A stretch of 13,272 bases of DNA from M3007 sp964481485. GTDB lineage: Bacteria; Bacteroidota; Bacteroidia; Chitinophagales; Saprospiraceae. This document shows positions 1 through 5,825 of this stretch, piece after piece; positions within the stretch are counted from its first letter, which is position 1; each line of letters opens with the position of its first letter. A program made the position numbers and the translations under genes. Location of the stretch: NCBI GenBank assembly GCA_964481485.1, contig CAYZVM010000169.1, positions 1-13,272 on the forward strand. Reading direction: 5' to 3'. The notes under the pieces are model-generated. The model had not been told where the DNA came from. It did no database searches and saw only the letters and a list, made by a program, of their open reading frames with translations.

Positions 1-299
1 AGGCTGCACATGGCGTCGGGCGAAAAAAAGACGTCGGCGCCGTATTTTTTCAAAGCCTTTGGCACCGCCCACTCAAACCACGCGTAAAACTGCGGCGCGA
101 ATCGCGCACGGGGCGACAGCACGACGGGCGTGACGTTTTTTCCATACACAAACTGCACATCAAAAGGCCGGTCAAAAAAGAAAATGAACTCGTCCTCAGG
201 GTGTTGCGCCACCATGCGCCGCATGATTTCGTGCGTGTACCAGCCGAAACCTTCGAGTTGGCCGGGCAGTAGGAATCGGGTGTTGACGGCGATTTTCAG
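1..299 (-). CDS. Glycosyltransferase, GT4/family 1 type, N-terminal part (runs off window)
   Basis: Reading the minus strand gives about 99 residues beginning KIAVNTRFLLPGQLEGFGWY, then HEIMRRMVAQHPEDEF, FFFDRPFD and, near the window edge, a stretch ending in YGADVFFSPDAMCSL. The N-terminal N-T-R-x-L-L-x-G-x-L-E-G-x-G-W-x-T-x-E pattern and the 'ADVFFSPD' strand are what I associate with the N-terminal Rossmann half of Bacteroidota GT4 glycosyltransferases, which transfer sugar from a nucleotide-sugar donor, typically for cell-envelope glycans. The donor- and acceptor-binding C-terminal half lies outside the window. The conserved N-terminus leaves no room for ATG, GTG or TTG: the frame has a stop at about 333-335 and the only start-like codon directly before KIAVNTR is CTG at 297-299. 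The next in-frame ATG lies inside the conserved segment (HEIM). Family level is fairly sure; acceptor and pathway are unknown. Confidence 0.72.
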   Translation of the reverse strand, partial: MKIAVNTRFLLPGQLEGFGWYTHEIMRRMVAQHPEDEFIFFFDRPFDVQFVYGKNVTPVVLSPRARFAPQFYAWFEWAVPKALKKYGADVFFSPDAMCS

Positions 300-336
300 A
301 AGTACGGATTGAGCGGTGAGACGTGAGATGGTTTGT

Positions 337-344
337 TACTTTTG
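337..344 (+). promoter_or_regulatory. -7 promoter element (TACTTTTG) for the NdpA-type gene
   Basis: TACTTTTG fits the Bacteroidota TAnnTTTG -7 element and lies 46 bases before the ATG at 391. A TTG at 309-311 is 25 bases upstream, slightly farther than the usual 17-23, so the -33 part is doubtful. Confidence 0.5.
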
Positions 345-352
345 CGCTGCAA

Positions 353-386
353 AATTCATCATTCCTCATTTATAATTCATCATTCC
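353..386 (+). repeat. Two 13-bp direct repeats in the leader of the NdpA-type gene
   Basis: AATTCATCATTCC occurs at 353-365 and again at 374-386, a spacing of 21 bases or about two helical turns. The second copy ends four bases before the ATG at 391. Both copies should lie in the untranslated leader downstream of the -7 element. They could be a protein-binding pair or relics of a low-complexity intergenic repeat. Confidence 0.6.
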
Positions 387-390
387 CCTA

Positions 391-1443
391 ATGCTCGATT
401 TTTCCGCAACCCGGCTCCAACGTTTCGCCGCCACTTGGGTCGGCAACAAAAACCGCTACGAAGGCGTGGTCATCCCCAAGCAAACCCTGATTCCGCTCCA
501 CGACGTAGCCGAGGAAATGCTCCTCTCTGCGTCCCTCAAACCTTTTGAAAAAACGGAGGAGTTTTTCTACTTCCACCACGAGGAAGATGTGAGCAATCAC
601 GCTGTTTATCAAGCCTGTATGTCCGTTTTTCAAGACCCGGAAACCCTCTCGGAACAGGCAGGCAAACTGGCGCAACTGCTCTACGAACACTGCAACAACC
701 CGAAGGTGCAGGGCGGGGAGTTTTTCGTCGCGTACTTTGACGATTTGATGCTGCAAGGCGAGCCGGTGAGCGCCATCGGCCTGTGGAAAATCCAATCAAA
801 AGACCCCTACTTGAAAACCGAGCGCACCGCTGAGTCCTTCGCACTCAATGTATTGGAAGGCATCCCCGTCACTGGCAAACCGGAAGTGGCGGCGCTGATT
901 TTCAACCTTGACGAAGCGGAGGGTTATCGAATTTGTGCGATTGACACGGTTTCAAAAAAAGACGAGCGCTCGTTTTGGAAAGATGAGTTTTTGCGCCTCC
1001 GGCCGATTGAGGACAACTACTTCAACACGCGCCATTACATCAGCCTGTCGAGCGAATTTATCACCCAAAAAGCACCTGCCAAATTCGGCCTCGACCGCAC
1101 GGACACGATTGATTTGCTCAACCGTTCGGGCGACTATTTCAAAGGCAATGAGGAATTTGAGTTGAATGACTTTACCGAAAGCCTGTTCCCAAAGGAAGAG
1201 CAGCAGGAGGCGTTCAAAGAATTCCGCGACCAGTACGCGAAGGCTTATGCCGTGCCGTTGGAAGACAAATTTGACATCAGCAATCAGGCGGTAAAAAAGG
1301 AATTCAAGGTGTTCAAGAGCGTTTTGAAGTTGGACAAAAACTTCCACATCTACGTCCATGGGCGGCGCGACCTTATTGAGCGCGGCTTTGATGAGGATAA
1401 GGGAAAGAAGTACTACAAGGTGTTTTTTGAAAATGAGGAATAA
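391..1443 (+). CDS. Nucleoid-associated protein, NdpA/YejK (37-kDa) family
   Basis: The 350-residue product is close to the roughly 335 residues of E. coli YejK. Family features are the N-terminal segment LQRFAATWVGNKNRYEGVVI (about 9-28), the central stretch around 107-150 (GGEFFVAYFDD, SAIGLWKIQSKDPYLKTE), and the C-terminal FKSVLKLDKNFHIYVHGR (308-325) followed by a segment ending KGKKYYKVFF. Proteins of this family are found with the nucleoid and bind DNA; their exact role is not settled. The start fits because the conserved N-terminus begins within ten residues and a -7 element lies 46 bases upstream. The gene stands alone: it diverges from the glycosyltransferase and converges on the acetyltransferase gene. 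No HNH, nuclease or phage neighbour suggests a conflict role. Product is soluble and cytoplasmic, with no signal peptide or membrane segment. Confidence 0.85.
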   Translation: MLDFSATRLQRFAATWVGNKNRYEGVVIPKQTLIPLHDVAEEMLLSASLKPFEKTEEFFYFHHEEDVSNHAVYQACMSVFQDPETLSEQAGKLAQLLYEHCNNPKVQGGEFFVAYFDDLMLQGEPVSAIGLWKIQSKDPYLKTERTAESFALNVLEGIPVTGKPEVAALIFNLDEAEGYRICAIDTVSKKDERSFWKDEFLRLRPIEDNYFNTRHYISLSSEFITQKAPAKFGLDRTDTIDLLNRSGDYFKGNEEFELNDFTESLFPKEEQQEAFKEFRDQYAKAYAVPLEDKFDISNQAVKKEFKVFKSVLKLDKNFHIYVHGRRDLIERGFDEDKGKKYYKVFFENEE

Positions 1444-1461
1444 CAGGTTTTGAAGGTGTTT

Positions 1462-1526
1462 GGTTTGAGGGTTTCTGGTTCAAAAAATATCCAACCAAAA
1501 GCCCTCAAACCTTGCAACCAGAAACC
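1462..1526. repeat. Interleaved inverted repeats between convergent genes; possible bidirectional terminator
   Basis: Two perfect inverted repeats share this 91-base convergent gap. Arm A GGTTTGAGGG (1462-1471) pairs with CCCTCAAACC (1502-1511). Arm B GGTTTCTGGTT (1470-1480) pairs with AACCAGAAACC (1516-1526). The order is A-B-A'-B', so the hairpins cannot be simply nested; they must alternate or form a pseudoknot. The position suggests transcript ending for both flanking genes, but there is no clear U-tract, so the role is inferred. Confidence 0.55.
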
Positions 1527-1534
1527 TTGAGAAT

Positions 1535-2101
1535 CTAAAACTCCAGCACCACCACCCGCCACACTTCTCCCGCCTTTTCATCTGGGTATGTGTGCAACGT
1601 CTGAAACCCGACCCGTTCGTGCGCCCGCATGGAACGGGTGTTGCGCTCCGCCACTTCCGTCACGGTGAAATCGTATTGCTGGCGATATACTTCCTTCATT
1701 TTCAGATACAACCCATCAAAAATGCCCGCGCCGCGATACTCCTCGGCGACGCAAATTTGCCCCATCACGAACCAGCGCGGGTTGTCGCGCAGAGGTTTGT
1801 TTTTCCATGACAGATCACCGACCATCTCGAACATTGGCAGCAGAATCGGCACCTCCGGGGCGAACGCGCGCGGCATCACGAGCGCGTAACCCACCACTTG
1901 GTCGCCATCTTTGGCGATGACGGCGGGCGCAGCGTCGTTCATGCGTTGCAGCACCTCCGGGTTGTGCTGCACGGTGACGAATCCCTGGCTTGCCATCGTT
2001 TCGGCAGAGAGCGATGCGGCGAGGTTCGTTTTCTGCAAATCAAGGATTTGGCGGACTTCTTCGGGACTGGAGACGGTGGTGAATTTTACGCGGTCAGTCA
2101 T
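1535..2101 (-). CDS. GNAT-family N-acetyltransferase
   Basis: The 188-residue protein has the GNAT core: strand FVMGQICVAEEYRGAGIFDG (111-130) contains the acetyl-CoA pyrophosphate-binding motif R-G-A-G-I-F (123-128, the Q/RxxGxG/A type), and ERNTRSMRAHERVGF (152-166) is the usual motif B region, where an Asn and a C-terminal helix close the fold. It transfers an acyl group from acyl-CoA to an amine; the substrate cannot be read from the sequence. The N-terminal 60 residues look like a family-specific extension. The ATG overlaps the end of the DUF3109 gene by 8 bases (2094-2101), so the gene is probably translated by coupling as the last member of the leftward operon. It ends at the convergent inverted repeats. 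Confidence 0.85.
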   Translation of the reverse strand: MTDRVKFTTVSSPEEVRQILDLQKTNLAASLSAETMASQGFVTVQHNPEVLQRMNDAAPAVIAKDGDQVVGYALVMPRAFAPEVPILLPMFEMVGDLSWKNKPLRDNPRWFVMGQICVAEEYRGAGIFDGLYLKMKEVYRQQYDFTVTEVAERNTRSMRAHERVGFQTLHTYPDEKAGEVWRVVVLEF

Positions 2102-2687
2102 CCTTGTTTTGTGTTTTTAAAAACGCAGCCGCGCCGTCCAACTCATCGTAAAACTCCTGTCCGTATTTGCGCACCAGCGCGTTTTTTACAAATTGATATA
2201 CAGGTACTTGTTCTTTTTTTCCCAACTCGCAGGCGGCGGAGCAAATGTCCCAACGGTCGTAATTCAAAGCTTCAAAACCGACGGCTTCGTTTTTCTCCAC
2301 CCGCACTGGATAAAGGTGGCAGGAAATAGGTTTTTGGAAGTCAATCGCACCTGCTTTCCAAGCCTGTTCGATGCCGCATTTGGCAATGCCTAATGCGTCG
2401 AGCGTCATGTACGCGCAAGGGCCATTGTCCACCAAAACGGTCGCCCATTCGCCTGCTTGCTCCACCCGGATGTATTTTCCTTGCGCCTCGACGGCCGCGA
2501 TGCCCGCCGGGCTGAGAAAAGGTTTTACTTTTTCAAAAATGGAGTCCAACACCGGCAATTCGGCCTCCTCCAACGGCGCGCCGTAGTCGCCTTCCCAGCA
2601 ACAAGCACCTTTGCAGGCGGTGAGATTGCAGACGAATTGCTCCTCCACGAGGTCGTCGGATACGAGTTTGTCTTGGATAATAATCAT
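2094..2687 (-). CDS. DUF3109 family cysteine-rich protein
   Basis: The 197-residue protein starts MIIIQDKLVSDDLVEEQFVC. It has nine cysteines: C20, C25, C29 and C30 in the cluster CNLTACKGACCWEGDYGAPL (20-39), then C91, C104, C123 (in PISCHLYPVR, 120-129), C149 and C153. The pattern recalls the Cys-rich YkgJ-type domain thought to chelate zinc or iron; DUF3109 members are common in Bacteroidota and their function is not established. A longer frame reaches 2882, but that extra 65 residues is out-of-frame reading of the hydrolase gene. The ATG at 2687 overlaps the hydrolase stop in a classic ATGA (2684-2687), which decides the start. Metal binding is inferred from the cysteines. Confidence 0.87.
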   Translation of the reverse strand: MIIIQDKLVSDDLVEEQFVCNLTACKGACCWEGDYGAPLEEAELPVLDSIFEKVKPFLSPAGIAAVEAQGKYIRVEQAGEWATVLVDNGPCAYMTLDALGIAKCGIEQAWKAGAIDFQKPISCHLYPVRVEKNEAVGFEALNYDRWDICSAACELGKKEQVPVYQFVKNALVRKYGQEFYDELDGAAAFLKTQNKDD

Positions 2688-3340
2688 ATAGATTCGATGA
2701 TTGGCCCGATGATGCCAGCTTTGTTGAAAACCATAAAATGTGTGCCACCCGGAATCCTTATCACAGGCTCTGCGATGCGGCAAATAGGGAATGTTTTGTC
2801 CAACTCTCCATGAATTTGAATGACTCTTATGCTGCTGCCGGTGCCTTTCCCGTCCCAATGCGAGAGGGTTTTCAAAGCCCATTTAAGGTAATGGTCAGAA
2901 TGATTTTTCACCATGTCAATGAATAAGCCTCGCTCTTCCTCGCTTTCGTATCCATGTTTTTTTGCCCAATAGGGGAAAGTTTTCAGGGCCAATTCTTTCG
3001 TGAAAAACCGGTGCAGCCTTAGCCATTTTGTTGCCCGGAAAATCCAAGAGTTCTCTTTGCCGGATTTGATACTGGAAATCAAAACAATCGTTTCCACAGC
3101 ATGGATTTTTGCAATTTCTTGCGCAAGAAGACCCCCAAAAGAATGCCCGACGATGATTTTCCGGCTGTTGTTTTTGGCAAAGCCTGCGGCCATTCGCCCC
3201 GCATACCGCGCTAAAGGCTCATCTCCATGCGGCTCAATCCAGTCAAGATGCCTGACCTCTTCGACCCCAAAATCAAGGTTTCGGAAAATACGGCAGTCAA
3301 ACCCAAGCCCCGGTATCAGGTAAATTTCTTTGCTCTCCAT
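2684..3340 (-). CDS. Alpha/beta hydrolase
   Basis: The 218-residue protein has the alpha/beta-hydrolase layout: early strand and oxyanion region IYLIPGLGFDCRIF (6-19), nucleophile elbow GHSFGG (65-70, Ser67), acid in HGELDKTFP (Asp181) and catalytic His in GGTHFMVFN (His201). All three triad residues are present, so an esterase- or lipase-like activity is likely; the substrate is unknown. The region around 95-165 is a variable cap. There is no signal peptide, so it acts in the cytoplasm. It lies 35 bases after the regulator gene with no promoter-like word between them, and its stop overlaps the DUF3109 start by 4 bases, so it is probably the second gene of the leftward operon. An AGGAGG at about 3369-3374 lies too far upstream (about 28 bases) to act as a ribosome site for this ATG. 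Confidence 0.85.
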   Translation of the reverse strand: MESKEIYLIPGLGFDCRIFRNLDFGVEEVRHLDWIEPHGDEPLARYAGRMAAGFAKNNSRKIIVGHSFGGLLAQEIAKIHAVETIVLISSIKSGKENSWIFRATKWLRLHRFFTKELALKTFPYWAKKHGYESEEERGLFIDMVKNHSDHYLKWALKTLSHWDGKGTGSSIRVIQIHGELDKTFPICRIAEPVIRIPGGTHFMVFNKAGIIGPIIESI

Positions 3341-3375
3341 TGTGCTAATGAGCGGTACTTTATTCCGGCCTCCTT

Positions 3376-4863
3376 TTAAACTCCAGTCAATTTTTTCAGC
3401 AATTCCTGCATCCGCTTCCGCTCCTCCTTTTTCAGCACAGCCGTCGGTGGTGCGGCGCGTTCGGCACAGTCAGCGAGGGCGCAGCGTTGGCAGGTGACAT
3501 TGACGGTCGCGCGGGGTATAGCCGGGTCGTCCCAAAAACGGATGGTGCGTTTGGCGTGGTCGTCGAGTTGGACGCCGAGCGTGACGCTCACGTTGCGCCC
3601 CACCGTCGGGTAGCCTGGTTTGGCGACGGCGATACACAGGTACTCCTCGCCCGTGTCCAAAAACGAGGCACGTTGTACACCCGAAAACAGGTGCGGGCTA
3701 TTGGCGCCTTGTTGTTGGCGATGCTGCAATTCGCGGAGCAGAGTCAGCGATAGCCAACGGCGGCAATAATGCTCGTTCAAACCCGAAGCATGAGGCTGAT
3801 GGCGGCGGTTGAGGTGCAGTTCTTTGTCAATGTCAAACTCGTCGCGGTCAAGGTTGTGGATAAACCGGAGAAAAAACACCTTTTCGAGCCGAAAGTCGTT
3901 GGTCAGCACATTGAAACGCTGGAACAAGACCTCGGGGCTGGCCTTATATTTTGCCATCATTTCGAGCAGCGCATTTTCTTCCCATTTTTCTTTTTTGAAA
4001 AAATCGCCGATGTCGCGGACGAAGGCATGGCGATTGACCAAAATAGCCACCGCAAAATAGGCCGCTTTGTAGTTGTTCAATGTTTCTTCAAACGAATTGA
4101 CCCGCAAAAAATTCGAGGCAAGTGGGCGTTCTTTCAGGTTCAACACATTGAAACCCAGTTCTTTTGCCAATTGGAATGCCCGTTGCCGCTCGCTCAATCG
4201 GCTGTTCAGCAGCAAGCGCCGTTTGTGCGGGTTGAACACCGAGCGCAGGCTTTGCAACTCTGGGTATTTCTCCAACCCCCGCTCGTCAATTTTATAGTCA
4301 AACTGTGTTTTCAACAAATCGGCCAACAGCGCAGATGGCACCCCACCATTTTCGGGCAGGTTGTTTTTCTGCACAAACACGTCGGCGGCCTCTTCTATTT
4401 CCTCAAAATAATTGGAGCGCAATTCCTGATAGGCCCGCAGCGCGGCGAAGTAAAAATTCTCGTCGTGCAGCGAATAGTTGCGGGCGATTTCCAAAAGAGC
4501 GGAGATAAAAGCGTTCACCCGGTCGGGCGCGCGGGCGATGATTTCTACCACCTGTTGAAGTTCGATGCCGAACAGGTCGAGCGGGAGTTCGTTCAGGAAA
4601 TTGCTTTGCAGCAGGTCGCCGAGCGGGGCGTATTGTTTGGTCAGTTCTGGCGAGGCGAGGAATTCGGGCGCGATACCCAGCGCCTTCGCCAAACGGTGCA
4701 GGTTCTCCGGCTGAGGGTACTTTTTCCCTTTCTCAATTTCGTTCAAATACGAAATCGAAATCCCGCTCTGACGGCTCATTTCTTCAAAATTCCAGCCGCG
4801 TTCTTGCCGGAATTGTCTGACTTTCAAGCCAAATATGATGCGTTGGTGCTGTGTCGTGGCCAT
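3376..4863 (-). CDS. XRE-type regulator of the ScfR (RamB/PrpR-like) short-chain fatty-acid family
   Basis: The 495-residue protein starts MATTQHQRIIFGLKVRQFRQ. Residues 10-69 form a Cro/C1-type helix-turn-helix (FEEMSRQSGISISYLNEIEK is the recognition part). The long remainder matches the ScfR architecture: an IrrE-like segment where the usual AHELAH is degenerate, AKELGF (233-238, His to Lys234, second His to Phe238), and a C-terminal region ending in CQRCALADCAERAAPP (458-473). In this family the clustered cysteines are reported to hold an iron-sulfur cluster in mycobacterial PrpR, and members sense acyl-CoA and control propionate, acetate or glyoxylate genes. A 30-residue upstream extension to 4953 is rejected as it precedes the conserved start and crosses the promoter. 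The gene is divergent from tpiA and heads the hydrolase-DUF3109-GNAT run. The control targets are inferred, not seen. Confidence 0.85.
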   Translation of the reverse strand: MATTQHQRIIFGLKVRQFRQERGWNFEEMSRQSGISISYLNEIEKGKKYPQPENLHRLAKALGIAPEFLASPELTKQYAPLGDLLQSNFLNELPLDLFGIELQQVVEIIARAPDRVNAFISALLEIARNYSLHDENFYFAALRAYQELRSNYFEEIEEAADVFVQKNNLPENGGVPSALLADLLKTQFDYKIDERGLEKYPELQSLRSVFNPHKRRLLLNSRLSERQRAFQLAKELGFNVLNLKERPLASNFLRVNSFEETLNNYKAAYFAVAILVNRHAFVRDIGDFFKKEKWEENALLEMMAKYKASPEVLFQRFNVLTNDFRLEKVFFLRFIHNLDRDEFDIDKELHLNRRHQPHASGLNEHYCRRWLSLTLLRELQHRQQQGANSPHLFSGVQRASFLDTGEEYLCIAVAKPGYPTVGRNVSVTLGVQLDDHAKRTIRFWDDPAIPRATVNVTCQRCALADCAERAAPPTAVLKKEERKRMQELLKKLTGV

Positions 4864-4871
4864 TTGAGGGG

Positions 4872-4879
4872 CAAAAATA
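4872..4879 (-). promoter_or_regulatory. -7 promoter element (TATTTTTG) of the regulator operon
   Basis: On the minus strand TATTTTTG fits TAnnTTTG. It ends only 8 bases before the regulator ATG at 4863, so a transcript starting about six bases downstream would have almost no leader. No TTG lies at the right -33 distance. Confidence 0.45.
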
Positions 4880-4918
4880 ACAAGAGGGCAAGAGAAGTGA
4901 GAGGGATGAGCATTTTTT

Positions 4919-4939
4919 GCCAAAAACCCTACTTTTGGC
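4919..4939. promoter_or_regulatory. Palindrome GCCAAAA-N7-TTTTGGC over the tpiA promoter; candidate operator
   Basis: A perfect 7-bp inverted repeat with a 7-base centre. Its right arm overlaps the tpiA -7 element (4930-4937), so a bound protein would block tpiA transcription. The left arm belongs to TTTTGCCAAAA, which resembles the TTTGC-AAA type of core described for RamB/PrpR operators. The adjacent ScfR-type regulator is the obvious candidate ligand; this is inference. Confidence 0.4.
4930..4937 (+). promoter_or_regulatory. -7 promoter element (TACTTTTG) of tpiA
   Basis: TACTTTTG, identical to the element before the NdpA-type gene, lies 54 bases before the tpiA ATG at 4992. No TTG is present at the usual -33 distance, which may mean an activator is needed. 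Confidence 0.5.
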
Positions 4940-4991
4940 CGTCTAAAAATCACTCTCTCTCACTTTCTCACCCTTCCCACTACTCTAACAC

Positions 4992-5747
4992 ATGCGCCAA
5001 CAAATCGTAGCAGGCAACTGGAAAATGAACAAAACCCTCGAAGAAGGGCTGGAACTCACCAAAAACATCCTCGAAAAAGTAGAAAAGCCCAAAGGCCTGG
5101 TGGTGGTGGCTCCGCCGCTCACGCACCTGCGCGATGTGGGCAAAATGCTCAAAGTCCGAAAGCATTTTCACCTCGCCGCGCAAAACTGCCACCACGAGGA
5201 AAAAGGCGCGTTCACGGGCGAAGTATCGGCAGATATGGTGGCTTCAGTCGGTGCGGAATTCGTCATCGTCGGCCATTCCGAGCGGCGGCAATTTTTCAAG
5301 GAAAAAAATGACGTGCTGGCGCAAAAGGTAAACGTCACGTTGGCAAAAGGGATGCGCCCGATTTTCTGTTGTGGCGAGCCGTTGCACATCCGCGAGGTGG
5401 ATACGCACGTTGGCTATGTGGCCAAACAATTGAAAGCCAGCCTGTTTCATCTGCACGAAGAGGAGTTCCGGAAAGTCGTGATAGCTTACGAACCGATTTG
5501 GGCCATCGGTACGGGCCGCACAGCCACGAGCGAACAAGCACAGGAAATGCACCATGCCATCCGGGTATTGGTGGCTAAAAAATACGGCAAAACCGTCGCC
5601 AACGACACCACGATTCTCTACGGCGGTTCCTGCAATGCCCAAAACGCGCCCGAACTTTTCGCTCAGCCAGACGTGGACGGCGGCCTCATTGGCGGCGCGT
5701 CGCTGAAAGCGGATGATTTTGCGGCGATTGTGGCGGCACTGAAGTAA
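4992..5747 (+). CDS. tpiA: Triose-phosphate isomerase
   Basis: The 251-residue product interconverts dihydroxyacetone phosphate and glyceraldehyde 3-phosphate in glycolysis and gluconeogenesis, in the cytoplasm. All signature parts of the (beta/alpha)8 barrel are present: AGNWKMN with catalytic Lys11, VGHSERR with His95, the YEPIWAIGTGRTAT flexible loop-6 segment with catalytic Glu167, YGGS (210-213) and GGLIGGASL (230-238) for phosphate binding. Length is normal for the family. The ATG at 4992 begins the family-typical MRQQIVAGNWK. The gene is first in a rightward run with DUF2461 and DUF481-type genes, and diverges from the ScfR-type regulator, which suggests (inference) that this central-carbon enzyme may be under its control. 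No damage is seen. Confidence 0.97.
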   Translation: MRQQIVAGNWKMNKTLEEGLELTKNILEKVEKPKGLVVVAPPLTHLRDVGKMLKVRKHFHLAAQNCHHEEKGAFTGEVSADMVASVGAEFVIVGHSERRQFFKEKNDVLAQKVNVTLAKGMRPIFCCGEPLHIREVDTHVGYVAKQLKASLFHLHEEEFRKVVIAYEPIWAIGTGRTATSEQAQEMHHAIRVLVAKKYGKTVANDTTILYGGSCNAQNAPELFAQPDVDGGLIGGASLKADDFAAIVAALK

Positions 5748-5748
5748 C

Positions 5749-5816
5749 GCGAACTTTCCAGTTCGCTCGGTCGGAAAGTATTTGATTTTCAAAAAATGCG
5801 GACTAAAAAGTCCCGC
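5749..5816 (+). repeat. Pair of related tetraloop hairpins between tpiA and DUF2461
   Basis: First hairpin: GCGAACT (5749-5755), loop TTCC, AGTTCGC (5760-5766). Second: GCGGACT (5798-5804), loop AAAA, AGTCCCGC (5809-5816, one extra C). The stems are the same except that the fourth pair is A-T in one and G-C in the other, a compensatory change. A third pairing, ACTTTCC (5753-5759) with GGAAAGT (5773-5779), competes with the first hairpin. The elements look like a small REP-like palindromic repeat. There is no U-tract after either stem, so a plain terminator is unlikely; mRNA stabilisation or attenuation between the two genes is possible. Confidence 0.6.
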
Positions 5817-5825
5817 TACATAGCT

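Larger units (their letters stand above)
4895..4965. promoter_or_regulatory. Inverted repeat flanking the tpiA/regulator divergent promoters
   Basis: AAGTGAGAG (4895-4903) is the exact reverse complement of CTCTCACTT (4957-4965). The centre of the pair is at 4930, the first base of the tpiA -7 element and the middle of the smaller palindrome at 4919-4939. Such a nested symmetry around the divergent start sites is what an operator pair for a shared regulator would look like. It could also be chance in a purine/pyrimidine-biased stretch. Confidence 0.35.

Noticed and set aside
353..386. CRISPR-like short repeats
   Set aside because: There are only two 13-base copies with an 8-base gap, which is too short for a CRISPR array.
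2688..2882. 65-residue upstream extension of the DUF3109 protein
   Set aside because: It reads the hydrolase gene in another frame, and the ATGA overlap at 2684-2687 gives the natural start.
4864..4953. 30-residue upstream extension of the regulator
   Set aside because: It crosses the -7 element and the tpiA palindrome, and the conserved helix-turn-helix region begins after MATTQHQ.
3769..5010. 413-residue open frame on the plus strand opposite the regulator
   Set aside because: It is the antisense shadow of the ScfR-type gene, whose domains are clear. The frame also runs through the divergent promoter region and into the tpiA start, and the product is low-complexity Phe/Gln/Val-rich.
5796..5825. 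Upstream ATG for DUF2461
   Set aside because: The ATG lies within the second hairpin, and the family start MLNNDFL is at 5826.
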